A stretch of DNA of 64,000 nt from Ancylothrix sp. D3o (lineage in GTDB: Bacteria; Cyanobacteriota; Cyanobacteriia; Cyanobacteriales; Oscillatoriaceae). The position numbers and the translations under genes are program-made. The stretch's first letter is position 1; each line of letters starts with the position of its first letter. Below are positions 30,038 through 39,931 of the stretch, piece by piece. The notes beneath the pieces were generated by a model. The model did no database searches. It was not told where the DNA came from and worked only from the letters and a program-made list of their open reading frames with translations. The DNA is taken from assembly GCF_025370775.1 (NCBI RefSeq), contig NZ_JAMXEX010000002.1:124001-188000 (forward strand), read 5' to 3'.

Positions 30038-30408
30038 ATCTCTCTCTGTGCCTTTCAGGGGAGGTAATTTTGTTTTCTCAAAGAAGTTTAATCAATACGC
30101 TACGCTGCTAAATACTTACTTAGTTTCTCAAATTTCCGACTCTGAAAGCAAGATTTGCGGATCAACTTTACTGACACCACGAAAAAGATCAGCACTTTTG
30201 CCTGAAGCCCCCAACCACGCTTGCCGGTTGCGTGCTCTAGCAGGTCAATGGAAATTGAGCAGCTAAACTCAGCGTGGATTCCTCACTGCCCATCTCATCT
30301 CTATCAATTTAGCAGAACTGAGCAAGAAAAGAAAAACTCTCTGTTTCCTCAACTTCTTGCTGGGAACTCTCCCTGCAAAAAATCACCCGATCAGGTGAGT
30401 CAACAAGC
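30038..30408. other. Shared promoter region of two divergent kinase genes
   Basis: The 371 bp between the two divergent kinase starts hold no credible gene; two short plus-strand frames cross it but lack ribosome sites and family similarity. A hexamer ATCAGGTGA and several GAAAAAC repeats are present without clear structure. Confidence 0.35.
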
Positions 30409-31455
30409 ATGAAGTTAAGGAATAACAGCCGTCCTACAGTGATTAATGGTACAGATTTTTACTCATCGCTTGAAATTATGGTTGAGAATGCTTCTGAGTT
30501 TGTAAATTCGCCCTCATCTCAAGTCATCAATAGTCGCCCTAGCGGCGGTGACAATAACCCGCTTTCGTCTAATTCTTGCAGTGATTTTTATTTTCTAAAA
30601 TCGCCAACTGAAGAAAACTTAAAATTTCCTATAAACAGCCAAAAATCTCCTTTTTCTGAAAGGGATTTACAGGCTATTTCTGAGTGTTGTAAAGATGAAA
30701 AAGCCTTTGAAGAACTGCAACAAATTTTGCTCAAAGCTTGGGGGAACGATCCCGAAAAAGACCGCCTAAAAGATGTGATTTTGCATACCGTCGCCCATGA
30801 CTTACGGACTTCTGTTTTGGGAACACTTATGCTCTTTAAACATTTAATGTCTCAACCAGAGGAAATGATTACAATTTCTCGCTCGGTGGTTGACCGGCTT
30901 GTGCAAGGCAACAAACGCCACCTAGAAATGATCAATGCTCTCTTAGAAACCTATTTCCCTGAAGATGAAGCTATGGTTTTAGCGGGAGTGGTTAGGTTTT
31001 CGGCGCTGGTGGAAACGATTTTTAAAGACTTAGCACCAATGCTAGAAAAAAATCAACTTAAGTTGATAAATTTGGTATCGACATCTTTACCGCCGGTGGT
31101 GGCTGATCCTGTACAAATCCAGCGAGTTTTTGAAACTTTAATTACCCACATTGCCTTCAATAACCCCCCCGGATTAACCCTGACGGTGAAAGCTGAGGTG
31201 GAAGCGAAAATGATGCGTTGTTCGATTGCCAATAATGGCGCTCAAATAAGCCCAGTTGAATGTAATCGCCTTTTTGATTTATATATCCGTGAACCGCAGC
31301 ACCGATCTGGCACCAGCACCGGCCTAAAATTATATCTTTGCCGGCAAATTATTCGCTCATTAAATGGGGAAATTGGTGTTGAACCTTCCGCAGATTCCGG
31401 TGTCACATTTTGGTTTACATTGCCTCTAGTTAGTGCTGTGTCACAGAAAAGCTAA
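30409..31455 (+). CDS. Sensor histidine kinase with degenerate ATPase N box
   Basis: A 348-residue protein. The first about 115 residues are Ser/Asn-rich and unstructured-looking. The HisKA box is VILHTVAHDLRTSVLG (His at about residue 131). The C-terminal HATPase region is recognisable (PPVVADPVQIQRVFETL..., RLFDLYIREPQHRSGTSTGLKLYLCRQIIRSLNG) and close to cyanobacterial RppB/ManS-type kinases. The usual Asn of the N box (NLxxNA) reads ITHIAFNN here, so ATP binding may be altered. Glycines of the G2 box (GTSTGLKL) are kept. It is divergent from the REC-kinase fusion. Confidence 0.85.
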   Translation: MKLRNNSRPTVINGTDFYSSLEIMVENASEFVNSPSSQVINSRPSGGDNNPLSSNSCSDFYFLKSPTEENLKFPINSQKSPFSERDLQAISECCKDEKAFEELQQILLKAWGNDPEKDRLKDVILHTVAHDLRTSVLGTLMLFKHLMSQPEEMITISRSVVDRLVQGNKRHLEMINALLETYFPEDEAMVLAGVVRFSALVETIFKDLAPMLEKNQLKLINLVSTSLPPVVADPVQIQRVFETLITHIAFNNPPGLTLTVKAEVEAKMMRCSIANNGAQISPVECNRLFDLYIREPQHRSGTSTGLKLYLCRQIIRSLNGEIGVEPSADSGVTFWFTLPLVSAVSQKS

Positions 31456-31517
31456 TTTTCTAAACTACCGGCTTTTGTTTTTCGTCCCCCTCTGTGCCGG
31501 CAATTCCTGCTGATCAG

Positions 31518-31706
31518 TTAAGCCGCTTCCAGCCAGTCAAAAATTCGCTCTAATTGTTCAATAGAAACTAAGCCGTACTGCCACAATACCATCGGCAGAA
31601 GCGTCGGCGGTTCTTGTGAGCGCAAGGCCAGTTCAATGCAAGTATTAGAAATGCCTAAGTCTTCTTGCAGAAATTCAATTAATTTTAAGCGTAAATTAAA
31701 TTGCAT
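31518..31706 (-). CDS. DUF2949 family small protein
   Basis: A 62-residue cyanobacterial protein. It matches the DUF2949 pattern as I recall it: LIEFLQEDLGIS near the start, ALRSQEPPTLLPMVLWQYGLVSIEQLERIFDWLE to the end. It is soluble, of unknown function, and the length is typical. The ATG at 31706 lies 253 bp downstream of nothing coding on its strand, so it should have its own promoter. It is convergent with the kinase gene ending at 31455. Confidence 0.85.
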   Translation of the reverse strand: MQFNLRLKLIEFLQEDLGISNTCIELALRSQEPPTLLPMVLWQYGLVSIEQLERIFDWLEAA

Positions 31707-31867
31707 GGCTATAAGGGGGGAGCGATTTTGATTTGAATATTATTATGAGGGATTTGTGTTGGCCCGCTTGTGATCCTGTCGCCGTGAGTTTGTGATAGTG
31801 ATCAGCTTTGGTTGTGACAGCCATCGTCTAGTAGCTGTTTTGGGCCTTTCCTTTTCAAATGCTTGAT

Positions 31868-31946
31868 CCCCGACGATCCCCCGCCCATCGCGCGCCAATG
31901 AAGAGGTATCTCCCCCCTCATTATAGGGGGCTGGGGATCGTGGGGG
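31868..31946. repeat. Nested inverted-repeat element
   Basis: The outer arm CCCCGACGATCCCC (31868-31881) matches the reverse complement of 31933-31946 at 13 of 14 positions. Inside it, CCCCC (31913-31917) faces GGGGG (31926-31930) around TCATTATA. It is about 80 bp without an ORF and looks like a miniature repeat element. The rest of 31707-32117 holds no gene. Confidence 0.6.
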
Positions 31947-32117
31947 TTGGAAAATACGCACCTAAGTATAAATACATATTGAGAACCGGACTATCTCTTT
32001 AATATGGCTTTGTCGCCGCAAAAATTAAACATTAAACTTTAAAATTCTTTGCCTTAATAAAATGAGTTGCTGTTCTCAGCTTTGTAAAGGATAGTTGCTA
32101 ATTATTTCTAACTGGTC

Positions 32118-33287
32118 TTAATTTTTCACAATTGTTTTTAATCCTCTCATTAAGCGGCGGATACCTTCCTGGGCGGTTTCTTTTTGCAGTGATCCGTAGG
32201 CGACGCGCAAATAACAGCCTTTTTCAATTCCAAAGGTGTCACCAGGAATCACGGCTACTCCATATTCTCGAATTAGTTTTTCGACTAATTCCAGAGATTT
32301 GATTTTGCTTTGAAGATTGAGCAGAAAGTAAAAAGCACCTTCTGCCGGTGGAATGGTGCAAAATTCTTTTAAAGTATCGAGTTCTTCTAGCATCAAGTTT
32401 CGCACTTCGGCGATTTGTTGAATTTGGCTGCGGCAATATTCTCCACCGGCTTCTAATGCTCCTGTGGCTGCATATTGAGAAATAACTGGCGGGCAAATTA
32501 AAATCGTATCCTGAATTTTTTTTACCGAATCTAAGAGGTGTTTTGGCATTACCATATAGCCAATCCGCCAAGATGCAAATCCATAGGCTTTGGAAAGGCT
32601 ATACAAGGAAATGGTGTGGTTGTTGCTGTCGGGAAGGGAGGCCGGAGAAAAGTGTTTTACATTGTTATAGGTAAAGTATTCGTAGGCTTCATCGCTGATA
32701 TGATAAATGCCTCGGTTGCGGCAAATTTCGTTGATTTTCTGTAATGATTCTGGGGAATAAACAGCACCAGTGGGGTTATTGGGGGAAATGGTAACTATGG
32801 CGCGGGTTTTATTTGTAATGGCTTGTTCTATGGCTTGGGGTTGTAATTGATAGTTTTGATTGGTTTCTACGAGGACGGGCCGGCAGCTTGCCATGACAAT
32901 TGCCATTTCGTGATTGAAATAGTAGGGAGTTTGAATAATAATTTCATCACCGGGGGAGGTGATGGCTAAAATGGCGTTCATAAAGGCCATGTTGCTGCCG
33001 GCGGTAACAAGGATGCAGTTTTGTTTATCAATTTGAATATGATTGTCGGTTTTGAGCTTAATTTCGATGGCTTGGAGTAAGGGGGTAATGCCTTGCACCG
33101 GCTTATATTTATGGTTTTCTGGATCGTTGAAAAATTCAGATATTTTGTTGAGGGATTGGGCCGGTGGGCCGTAATAAACTACGCCTTGTCCGAGTGAAAT
33201 TGTCCCCGGAGAATTACGAATCATTTCGCCAACGATGGGAATAATTGGCGATTGTACGGCTTGCATTCTCTGGGGGGTTGGGTTCAT
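32118..33287 (-). CDS. Pyridoxal-phosphate aminotransferase, class I/II
   Basis: A 389-residue fold-type I aminotransferase. Landmarks are ISLGQGVVYYGPP at the N-terminus (the substrate arm), TAGSNMAFMNAILAI, SPNNPTGAVYS (about 171-181), ISDEAYEYF (the PLP-O3' Asp/Tyr region), and the Schiff-base lysine in SLYSLSKAYGFASWRIGYMV. The C-terminal Arg motif is LRVAYGS. Substrate cannot be fixed from the sequence; aromatic or aspartate/alanine-type are possible. It lies 160 bp downstream of the pentapeptide gene on the same strand. Confidence 0.9.
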   Translation of the reverse strand: MNPTPQRMQAVQSPIIPIVGEMIRNSPGTISLGQGVVYYGPPAQSLNKISEFFNDPENHKYKPVQGITPLLQAIEIKLKTDNHIQIDKQNCILVTAGSNMAFMNAILAITSPGDEIIIQTPYYFNHEMAIVMASCRPVLVETNQNYQLQPQAIEQAITNKTRAIVTISPNNPTGAVYSPESLQKINEICRNRGIYHISDEAYEYFTYNNVKHFSPASLPDSNNHTISLYSLSKAYGFASWRIGYMVMPKHLLDSVKKIQDTILICPPVISQYAATGALEAGGEYCRSQIQQIAEVRNLMLEELDTLKEFCTIPPAEGAFYFLLNLQSKIKSLELVEKLIREYGVAVIPGDTFGIEKGCYLRVAYGSLQKETAQEGIRRLMRGLKTIVKN

Positions 33288-33349
33288 TTTTTTTGGTGGG
33301 GTAATTGTTTTGTATTGTCCAAGCTTTTGGCGGCGAAAATTTGAGTAAG

Positions 33350-33379
33350 AAACCCGGTTTTTTTAAAGGAACCGGGTTT
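33350..33379. terminator. AAACCCGG-type hairpin between the pentapeptide and aminotransferase genes
   Basis: AAACCCGGTT (33350-33359) pairs perfectly with AACCGGGTTT (33370-33379). On the minus strand it falls about 70 bp after the pentapeptide stop codon. The U-run is short, so efficiency is doubtful. Confidence 0.6.
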
Positions 33380-33448
33380 GTTGGAGGGTTAATTGAAGGA
33401 AGTTAAATTGATGGTTCAGCCTTTCAGGGATACCACCGGCATTTAGGT

Positions 33449-33988
33449 TTATTTGCCGATTTTGTGGGGTTGATTTTTTTCGGTTAATAGCCCGATGACG
33501 CCTTCGAGTTGAGTGCTGACGAGGTTGGCTCCCCGCAGGTTAGTGCCGGTGAAAAGGGCGTTAACTAAGTGAGCATCCGAGAGATCGGCGTAGCCCAAGT
33601 CTGCATCGGTAAGGTTGGCTCCTTTGAGGTCTGCGCCGCTGAGGTCGGCTCCTTTGAGGTCTGCGCCTCTGAGGTCTGCACCGGCCAGACTTGCGCCTCT
33701 GAGGTCTGCGCCGCTGAGGTCTGCGCCTTTGAGGTCGGCGTCTTTGAGGTCGGCGGAGAATAATTTGGCACTTTTGAGGTCGGCGTCGCGTAGTTTTGAC
33801 CCTCTCATGTTGGCACCAGAGAGGACAACGTTGCTGAGGTTGGCTCTTTCGAGGGCACAACCTTGGCATTGCCTAGTGACGATGAGCCGGCGGATATGAG
33901 CTTGTTCGGTGCCGCAGCCGGTGAAGGTGACAGCCAAGAGGGTGCCGGTGGCCGCTAGGATGCTTAGTCTTTTTTGGGTAGGAGTCAC
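33449..33988 (-). CDS. Pentapeptide-repeat lipoprotein
   Basis: A 179-residue exported protein. The N-terminus has a signal segment ending in a lipobox-like VTFTGC (Cys about residue 25), so it is probably lipid-anchored. From about residue 44 to 155 it is built of A(D/N)LXX repeats ([25 protein letters not shown]...), about 20 in a row, which form a right-handed quadrilateral beta-helix. The DNA copies of the repeat are close (GCCGACCTCAAA-like units), so the array can expand or contract. The start ATG is at 33988. Function is unknown; such proteins are common in cyanobacterial thylakoid lumen and periplasm. Confidence 0.9.
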   Translation of the reverse strand: MTPTQKRLSILAATGTLLAVTFTGCGTEQAHIRRLIVTRQCQGCALERANLSNVVLSGANMRGSKLRDADLKSAKLFSADLKDADLKGADLSGADLRGASLAGADLRGADLKGADLSGADLKGANLTDADLGYADLSDAHLVNALFTGTNLRGANLVSTQLEGVIGLLTEKNQPHKIGK

Positions 33989-34205
33989 AGTGGCTTAACT
34001 AGGAATAAAGAAGCGTTTTCTGTCAAGAGGGGTAATACTCCTCATGTTTGGGGATTTTAGCACCCACAGAAAATCGATGAGATCTAAGAATTTAATCTAA
34101 ATCACCTATTTTTTCTGGTTTTGAGCGCAGGAAATTAATTTTGTTATTTTTTGTTCCCCAAGCCGACCTAGAAGCCGGTTTTTTTGGGTGGTCATGGAAG
34201 GGCTA

Positions 34206-34234
34206 TTGACAAAATCGCTTGATTGGTTTTACAT
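34206..34234 (+). promoter_or_regulatory. Possible upstream psbA promoter (TTGACA)
   Basis: A perfect TTGACA at 34206-34211 is followed 17 bp later by TTACAT (34229-34234), a weak -10 that overlaps the HLR1 repeat. It may be an alternative start controlled by the repeat, or chance. Confidence 0.35.
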
Positions 34235-34245
34235 AAGTTTACATA
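34228..34245 (+). promoter_or_regulatory. HLR1 element (RpaB-binding direct repeat) upstream of psbA
   Basis: TTTACATA-AG-TTTACATA fits the HLR1 consensus (G/T)TTACA(T/A)(T/A)-NN-(G/T)TTACA(T/A)(T/A) at every fixed position. HLR1 is the site of the response regulator RpaB, which controls high-light and photosystem genes. It ends 18 bp upstream of the proposed -35 at 34264. Confidence 0.85.
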
Positions 34246-34263
34246 AACTATTAGATAAGAAAT

Positions 34264-34292
34264 TTGTAAATAAATATTAAAAAAACTATGCT
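34264..34292 (+). promoter_or_regulatory. Proposed psbA core promoter
   Basis: TTGTAA (34264-34269) and TATGCT (34287-34292) are 17 bp apart. A start near 34299 would give a leader of about 88 nt. That leader contains a small hairpin, TGGGC (34321-34325) with GCCCA (34337-34341), which may affect transcript stability. Confidence 0.55.
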
Positions 34293-34386
34293 ACAATTTC
34301 GCGCCCTGATATATTGAACTTGGGCAACCAAAAGAAGCCCATATTATCGAACCTCGAAAATTAAATCACGCAATTATCCACATACC

Positions 34387-35448
34387 ATGACAACGACCTT
34401 ACAGCGCCGTGAAGGCGGCTCCGTTTGGGAGCGTTTCTGCAATTGGGTCACTTCTACCGAAAACCGGATTTATCTCGGTTGGTTCGGTGTGCTGATGATC
34501 CCCACCCTGCTGAGCGCGACCGTTTGCTTCATCATTGCTTTTATCGCTGCTCCCCCTGTGGACATCGATGGTATCCGTGAGCCCGTTGCCGGTTCCTTAC
34601 TGTATGGCAACAACATCATCACGGGTGCTGTGGTTCCCTCCTCCAACGCTATTGGCTTGCACTTCTACCCAATTTGGGAAGCAGCCAGTATGGATGAGTG
34701 GCTCTACAATGGTGGCCCCTACCAGTTGGTAGTGTTCCACTTCCTGATCGGCATTTTTGCCTATATGGGCCGGCAGTGGGAGTTGAGCTATCGTTTGGGG
34801 ATGCGTCCTTGGATCTGCGTTGCGTATAGCGCACCCTTGGCATCTGCTACCGCTGTATTTTTGATCTATCCCTTGGGTCAAGGTAGCTTCTCGGACGGTA
34901 TGCCTCTGGGTATTTCCGGTACTTTCAACTTTATGATCGTGTTCCAAGCAGAGCACAACATCTTGATGCACCCCTTCCATATGTTGGGAGTTGCCGGTGT
35001 GTTTGGTGGTTCTTTGTTCTCGGCGATGCACGGTTCTCTCGTGACGTCTTCCTTGGTGCGTGAAACGACCGAAGTTGAATCTCAAAACTACGGTTATAAG
35101 TTCGGCCAAGAAGAAGAAACCTACAACATTGTTGCAGCACACGGCTATTTTGGTCGTTTAATCTTCCAATACGCTTCTTTTAATAACAGCCGCTCTTTGC
35201 ACTTCTTCTTGGGTGCTTGGCCGGTGGTTGGTATTTGGTTTACGGCTTTGGGTATTTCGACAATGGCGTTTAACTTGAATGGTTTTAACTTTAACCAGTC
35301 AGTGTTGGATAGCCAGGGTCGTGTAATTAATACCTGGGCTGATGTAATCAACCGCGCTAACTTGGGTATGGAAGTAATGCACGAACGTAATGCTCACAAC
35401 TTCCCCCTCGACTTGGCTGCTGTGGAAGCGCCTTCTCTTCGTGGTTAA
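34387..35448 (+). CDS. psbA: Photosystem II D1 protein, plant-type 353-residue form
   Basis: D1 is the reaction-centre core subunit of photosystem II in the thylakoid membrane. All key residues are present by count: Asp61, His118, Tyr161 (YZ), Asp170, His190, His198, His215, His332, Glu333, His337, Asp342 and Ala344. Residue 130 is Gln, the form linked to low-light D1:1 proteins. After Ala344, the processing site, only nine residues remain (AVEAPSLRG), so the protein is 353 long; most cyanobacterial D1 have a 16-residue tail and 360 residues. The short tail is like plant and Prochlorothrix D1. The carboxyl half ([30 protein letters not shown]) also reads plant-like. A CtpA-type protease is encoded at 44909. 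Confidence 0.98.
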   Translation: MTTTLQRREGGSVWERFCNWVTSTENRIYLGWFGVLMIPTLLSATVCFIIAFIAAPPVDIDGIREPVAGSLLYGNNIITGAVVPSSNAIGLHFYPIWEAASMDEWLYNGGPYQLVVFHFLIGIFAYMGRQWELSYRLGMRPWICVAYSAPLASATAVFLIYPLGQGSFSDGMPLGISGTFNFMIVFQAEHNILMHPFHMLGVAGVFGGSLFSAMHGSLVTSSLVRETTEVESQNYGYKFGQEEETYNIVAAHGYFGRLIFQYASFNNSRSLHFFLGAWPVVGIWFTALGISTMAFNLNGFNFNQSVLDSQGRVINTWADVINRANLGMEVMHERNAHNFPLDLAAVEAPSLRG

Positions 35449-35494
35449 TTGATTTCATGCTAGAAATGTGATCATTTTTGCATTTCTGCTAAAT

Positions 35495-35529
35495 AAAAAA
35501 GCGCTCTCCTTTTTGGGGGGCGCTTTTTT
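35495..35529 (+). terminator. Rho-independent terminator of psbA
   Basis: AAAAAAGCGC (35495-35504) pairs with GCGCTTTTTT (35520-35529), 47 bp after the psbA stop codon. A second small inverted repeat, AGAAATG/CATTTCT, lies just before it (from about 35462). Confidence 0.9.
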
Positions 35530-35615
35530 GCTTTGAGAACTCACAAAATCATGTAGAGCAGGAGGGCGAAGAATTGAGGTTGAGAGTGAAAACAGAAAAC
35601 TTGAATATCACCGGC

Positions 35616-38600
35616 CTAACGTTGACGAATAGGAATTTCGATACAAAATTCTGTACCCTTTCCTTGCTCAGTAAAACACTCTAAAACTCCCTTATGCTGA
35701 CCGACAACAATTTGATAACAAATAGATAGCCCTAAACCGGTACCTTTTCCCACCGGCTTTGTTGTAAAAAACGGGTCAAAAATCCTTAACTTCACCGCAT
35801 CAGGCATACCGGCACCATTATCAATGATGCGAATAACTACAGAAGAATTACTTTGTTTAAGTTCCGTGCGAACTGTAATTACACCGGCTTTTGGTAATAA
35901 TTCCAGAGCATCAATTGCATTGGAAAAAATGTTTAAAAATACTTGATTAAGCTGGCCGGCGTAACACTCAACTTTCGGCAAACTGCCATACTCCTTAACA
36001 ACCTCAATCCCCGGATGTTTAGCAGGTTTGAAACGACTTTGCAAAATTAACAGAGTATTATCAATCCCCTCATGTAAATCAACAAACTTCATCGCCGCCT
36101 CATCCAGGCGCGAAAAATTCCGCAAAGAAAGAACAATTTGGCGGATTCTTTCGGCTCCCACCTGCATTGAAGACAAAATCTTTCCTAAATCTTCACCCAA
36201 AAATTCAAAATCCATTGCCTCCAATTTTTCCTGTATTGTTTTGCTGGGAGCCCCTACTTCCTTTTGATAAATTTCTACCAAACCCAATAAATCTTTAGAG
36301 TAAACTTCCAGATAAGAAAGATTGGCATAAATAAAATTAATGGGATTATTAATTTCATGGGCAACACCGGCTACTAATTGCCCCAAACTAGACATTTTTT
36401 CTGTTTGTATTAACTGGGCTTGAGTTGTTTTCAATTCCTGCAAAGCTGAGGCAAGTTGTTCTGCTTTTGCTTGCGCCACACTCGCCGCATTCACAGACTG
36501 TGCGTAAAGTTCTGCTTGATCAATAGCGATAGCTAATTGAGCCGTGACTGCTGTTAATAATTCTACTTCACTATCACTCCAAGGACGTACCCCAGAATAG
36601 TGAACACAACCCACAATTCCAATAGCAAAACTTGAACCCATCCCGCCGGATGTAGCGAGTCGAGTTTGGATCGGCAAAGCTAAAACAGAATTACAACCCA
36701 AACGGCGAGAAAACCGGCGCAAAACGCGATTTTTTTCAGTTTTTGCATTATCGACGCGCAGAATTTCTAAATTTGATAAGTTTGGCAAAACTGAACCGGC
36801 TACTTTTGCATCATAGACACCCATCACAGTTTCTAAGTCGGCGTTTTTTGCCTCCATAACTATTTCTAAGGCATCGGTTTTAGCAGTGAAAGTGTACCAA
36901 ATAAAAACACAGCGGTCAATATTTAATAAACTGCGAATTTTATGGACTGCTGTTTCTAAAATGGTATTTAATTCTAAAGATGTGCGAATTTGACTAGCAA
37001 GCTGAAATAACAAAGCCTCTCGTCCTGATAATAACTCTTGACGAACCCAGGCGCGGTCAATGGCGACAGCAAGGGCATTCGCTACCCAACTCAGCGTACT
37101 GCGAGCCGCTTCACTATAAGGAACTAGGCTTAAAATTGCCATAACTCCCACTAAACGATCTTCAACAATTAAGGGATATCCTGCCAAAAATGTAGCGGGA
37201 TCATCCCAAGAAGAAACGCTAGAATCATTGGAAATTTTAGAGGATTCAGGAGTAATATAAGATTGGCGATTTTGAGCAATAAACCCAATCATGGAAAACC
37301 CCAAAGCAATACGGTCGCTAAATTCTGCCGTTGCCGGTTGTTCGCCGGTGAAAGATTGTAGCTCTAATAAATTGGCGGTTTTATTAAACGTCCAAATGCC
37401 GGCAAAACTTAAATCTAAACATAACTCCATCACTTCGGTACAGCGGTGGAGAATTTCGGGTAAGGTACTGCTTTGAATCAAGGCCACGCCTATTTCTGCC
37501 GCTAGGGTAGAAAGCCGGGATCTTTCTAACAATAAAGCACTGGCGCGTTTGCGGTCGGTGATATCATAAAATGCACTTAATAAAGCCGATTTTCCATTAA
37601 ATTTTAACGGTTGTAAGGATAAAGAAATCCAGAAATAAGTGCCATTTACTTTAACAGCGCGAATTTCTTGCGCCCGCACAAAGCCATCTTTTTTAAACTT
37701 TGCCAGAACAGTTTCCCTGTCGGCAGGATTTTCATAAAAATCGATAATTTCCTGCTGCTGCATTTCCGGCAAAGAGATGCCCAAGGCTTCAGCTAAAGCA
37801 GGATTTGCATACATTAATGAATTATCTTCTAGGCTGGTAATTAAAATAGGAATGGGGGTTACTTCGGCAATAGCGCGAAAACGTTCTTGGCTTTCTCGTA
37901 ATTCTTCTTCAGCTTTTTGGCGGCGGCTGATATCGACAATGGCAGCGATAAAATACTTTGGTTCTCCGGATTTTTCTTTTACCAAAGATAGCGTTAAATT
38001 AACCCAAACGACGGTGCCATTTTTGCGGATATAACGTTTTTGAATTGAGTCTAAGGGCATTTCTCCTAAACGCATCCACCGCACTGCTTCTGTGGTGATT
38101 TGCACATCTTCGGGATGGCTAATTTCATAAAATCCAATAGTGAGGAGTTCTTCTTGGGAGTAACCAACAATATCACAATATCGCTGGTTAGCGCGGAGAA
38201 ATTGCCCGTCCAGCGCCACCAACGCCACTCCCACCGCCGTTTGCTCAAAAGTTGCTCGAAACCTCGCTTCACTTTCCCGCAATGCTTCTTCTGCAAGCTT
38301 GCGTTCAGTTATATCTTGTACTAAAGAAGCGACACCAATTAAATTGCCGGTTTCATCGACTAAGGGCGTATTATACCATTCACAAATAATAATTTGCCCG
38401 TCTTTGGTAATGTTTTCATTAGTGTTGCGAGTCCAGCCTTGATTTGTTAACATTTTTGCCCAAAGTTTATTAAGTTCTGGTTTAACAATTTCTGGGGCAA
38501 TTAAATCAGCGGCAGCCTGTCCAAGCGCTTCGGTTCTGGTATAACCAAAAATCCTTTCGGCGGCTGGGTTCCATTCGGTGACTTCAAAGGCTAAACTCCA

Positions 38601-39716
38601 CTCTATTACTGCTAGGGGAGTTTGCTGGAAATGCAAAGCTAATTTTTGCTCTTGTTTGGTAAAGGCGGTTTCGGCTTTTTTCTGGTCGCTGATGTCAATA
38701 AATAATCCATCCCAAATTATCTCTGATCCTAGGCAAGGTTGCGGCTGAAAAATAGCTTTAAACCATTTAAGTTGCCCAGAAGCGGTAATCAGCCGGCCTT
38801 CCCATTTCCAAAGTTGCAGACTGTTAGCTGCATCGCTGATGGCTTCCTGCCAGGAAATGAGGTCATCGGGATGTAATAGTTCCATGAAGCTATTACAATT
38901 TGCTAGGATTTCTGTAGGTTCTAATTCGCACAATTCATAACAATCTCCGCTGACAAATTTAAAGGCTATATTTTCTCCGCCCTGCCAAGACATTTGATAA
39001 ATTACAGCCGGTAAATTTACCGCGATTTGTTGAAACTTGTCTTGGCTATTTTGCAGGGCGGTAATTAACCTTTTAACAATTTCTGTTCCGGTGGTTTCTA
39101 GGCTGAGTAATTGTTGTTGAGATTCTTGTAATTTATTTTCAAGTTCGAGCGGCTTTGTGATGTCTTTGAGAGTACAGATAAGTTGTCTAAGGTTGCCGGT
39201 GTTGTCTCTTTGCGGGGTGATGCTGATTTGTAACCATTTGACTGCGGAATTGTTAGGAATGCCGACAATATCACAGACCGATTCACCGCTAGTTAGGGCT
39301 TTTGTGAAGCATTGATTTGCAGCTAATAATGTGTTATTTTGTTGCAGTAATTGCCAGTTGGAATTAAATGCTGTTTGTCCCGGTAATTGAGATTGAGGAA
39401 TTTCCAAAAGTTGAGCAGCGGCGGGGTTGCTCCAAATAATTATGCCGGTGGAATCTGTAATTAAAATGCCGGCATCAACGAGTTGAAGGGCGTCTTCTAA
39501 AAAGGTTGTGTGTGTTTTTGATGCCGGTTTGCGCCACCACCACCACGCCACTATTCCTATCAAGGCGATGGCGGCGAAGACTAATTGCCATTGTTCCGCA
39601 ATGGGTATTTTATGCAGGGCTGTTTTTGCAAAAATTGACGAAAAATAAACAATTGGGCGAGAATAGGGGAACAAAACGGCGACCAAGTGCAGGTTTTCGG
39701 TTTGGATCATTGCCAC
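35616..39716 (-). CDS. Large multi-PAS, two-GAF sensor histidine kinase
   Basis: A 1366-residue kinase. One hydrophobic segment ([15 protein letters not shown], about 45-60) near the N-terminus anchors it to the membrane. Five PAS-like domains follow: [46 protein letters not shown] and [11 protein letters not shown], each about 120-130 residues apart. Next are two GAF domains ([31 protein letters not shown]). The HisKA box is [18 protein letters not shown] (His in AHE), and the HATPase has [20 protein letters not shown] and [22 protein letters not shown] kinases are typical of cyanobacteria. No receiver domain is attached, so its partner is elsewhere. A second Met two codons in is an alternative start. 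Confidence 0.93.
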   Translation of the reverse strand: MAMIQTENLHLVAVLFPYSRPIVYFSSIFAKTALHKIPIAEQWQLVFAAIALIGIVAWWWWRKPASKTHTTFLEDALQLVDAGILITDSTGIIIWSNPAAAQLLEIPQSQLPGQTAFNSNWQLLQQNNTLLAANQCFTKALTSGESVCDIVGIPNNSAVKWLQISITPQRDNTGNLRQLICTLKDITKPLELENKLQESQQQLLSLETTGTEIVKRLITALQNSQDKFQQIAVNLPAVIYQMSWQGGENIAFKFVSGDCYELCELEPTEILANCNSFMELLHPDDLISWQEAISDAANSLQLWKWEGRLITASGQLKWFKAIFQPQPCLGSEIIWDGLFIDISDQKKAETAFTKQEQKLALHFQQTPLAVIEWSLAFEVTEWNPAAERIFGYTRTEALGQAAADLIAPEIVKPELNKLWAKMLTNQGWTRNTNENITKDGQIIICEWYNTPLVDETGNLIGVASLVQDITERKLAEEALRESEARFRATFEQTAVGVALVALDGQFLRANQRYCDIVGYSQEELLTIGFYEISHPEDVQITTEAVRWMRLGEMPLDSIQKRYIRKNGTVVWVNLTLSLVKEKSGEPKYFIAAIVDISRRQKAEEELRESQERFRAIAEVTPIPILITSLEDNSLMYANPALAEALGISLPEMQQQEIIDFYENPADRETVLAKFKKDGFVRAQEIRAVKVNGTYFWISLSLQPLKFNGKSALLSAFYDITDRKRASALLLERSRLSTLAAEIGVALIQSSTLPEILHRCTEVMELCLDLSFAGIWTFNKTANLLELQSFTGEQPATAEFSDRIALGFSMIGFIAQNRQSYITPESSKISNDSSVSSWDDPATFLAGYPLIVEDRLVGVMAILSLVPYSEAARSTLSWVANALAVAIDRAWVRQELLSGREALLFQLASQIRTSLELNTILETAVHKIRSLLNIDRCVFIWYTFTAKTDALEIVMEAKNADLETVMGVYDAKVAGSVLPNLSNLEILRVDNAKTEKNRVLRRFSRRLGCNSVLALPIQTRLATSGGMGSSFAIGIVGCVHYSGVRPWSDSEVELLTAVTAQLAIAIDQAELYAQSVNAASVAQAKAEQLASALQELKTTQAQLIQTEKMSSLGQLVAGVAHEINNPINFIYANLSYLEVYSKDLLGLVEIYQKEVGAPSKTIQEKLEAMDFEFLGEDLGKILSSMQVGAERIRQIVLSLRNFSRLDEAAMKFVDLHEGIDNTLLILQSRFKPAKHPGIEVVKEYGSLPKVECYAGQLNQVFLNIFSNAIDALELLPKAGVITVRTELKQSNSSVVIRIIDNGAGMPDAVKLRIFDPFFTTKPVGKGTGLGLSICYQIVVGQHKGVLECFTEQGKGTEFCIEIPIRQR

Positions 39717-39844
39717 CTCGATAGGGGGGTGCCGGTGGAGGAAAGAAACAGTGTTCTTTTTCTGTTGTAGTGGTTATTTATGTCTTTTGTCTTTTTTTTT
39801 GTTGTGGATTTTGGGAGGGGGAGGATTATGTTTTAGGAAATTTT

Positions 39845-39874
39845 AACCGCAGATTAACGCAGATGGACGCAGAT
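39845..39874. repeat. Dispersed GCAGATGGACGCAGAT repeat, copy 2
   Basis: This is the clearest copy of the family: AACCGCAGATTAACGCAGAT followed by GGACGCAGAT, three related AACGCAGAT-like units. It lies between sbcC and the large kinase gene. Confidence 0.65.
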
Positions 39875-39931
39875 ATGGGGGTATATTAGCATAATTGGAT
39901 GGTTGATAAGGGAGAAAATTTTGGCGCTTAG

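Noticed and set aside
31743-31961. 72-codon minus-strand frame
   Set aside because: It lies on the nested inverted repeat and has no ribosome site or recognisable product.
33565-33899. Arg/Gln/Pro-rich frames over the pentapeptide gene
   Set aside because: The repeated DNA unit keeps all frames open; only the minus frame with the ADLXX pattern and a signal peptide is a known family.
34597-35142. 181-codon minus-strand frame inside psbA
   Set aside because: Antisense to the D1 coding sequence; a chance frame of a highly biased gene.
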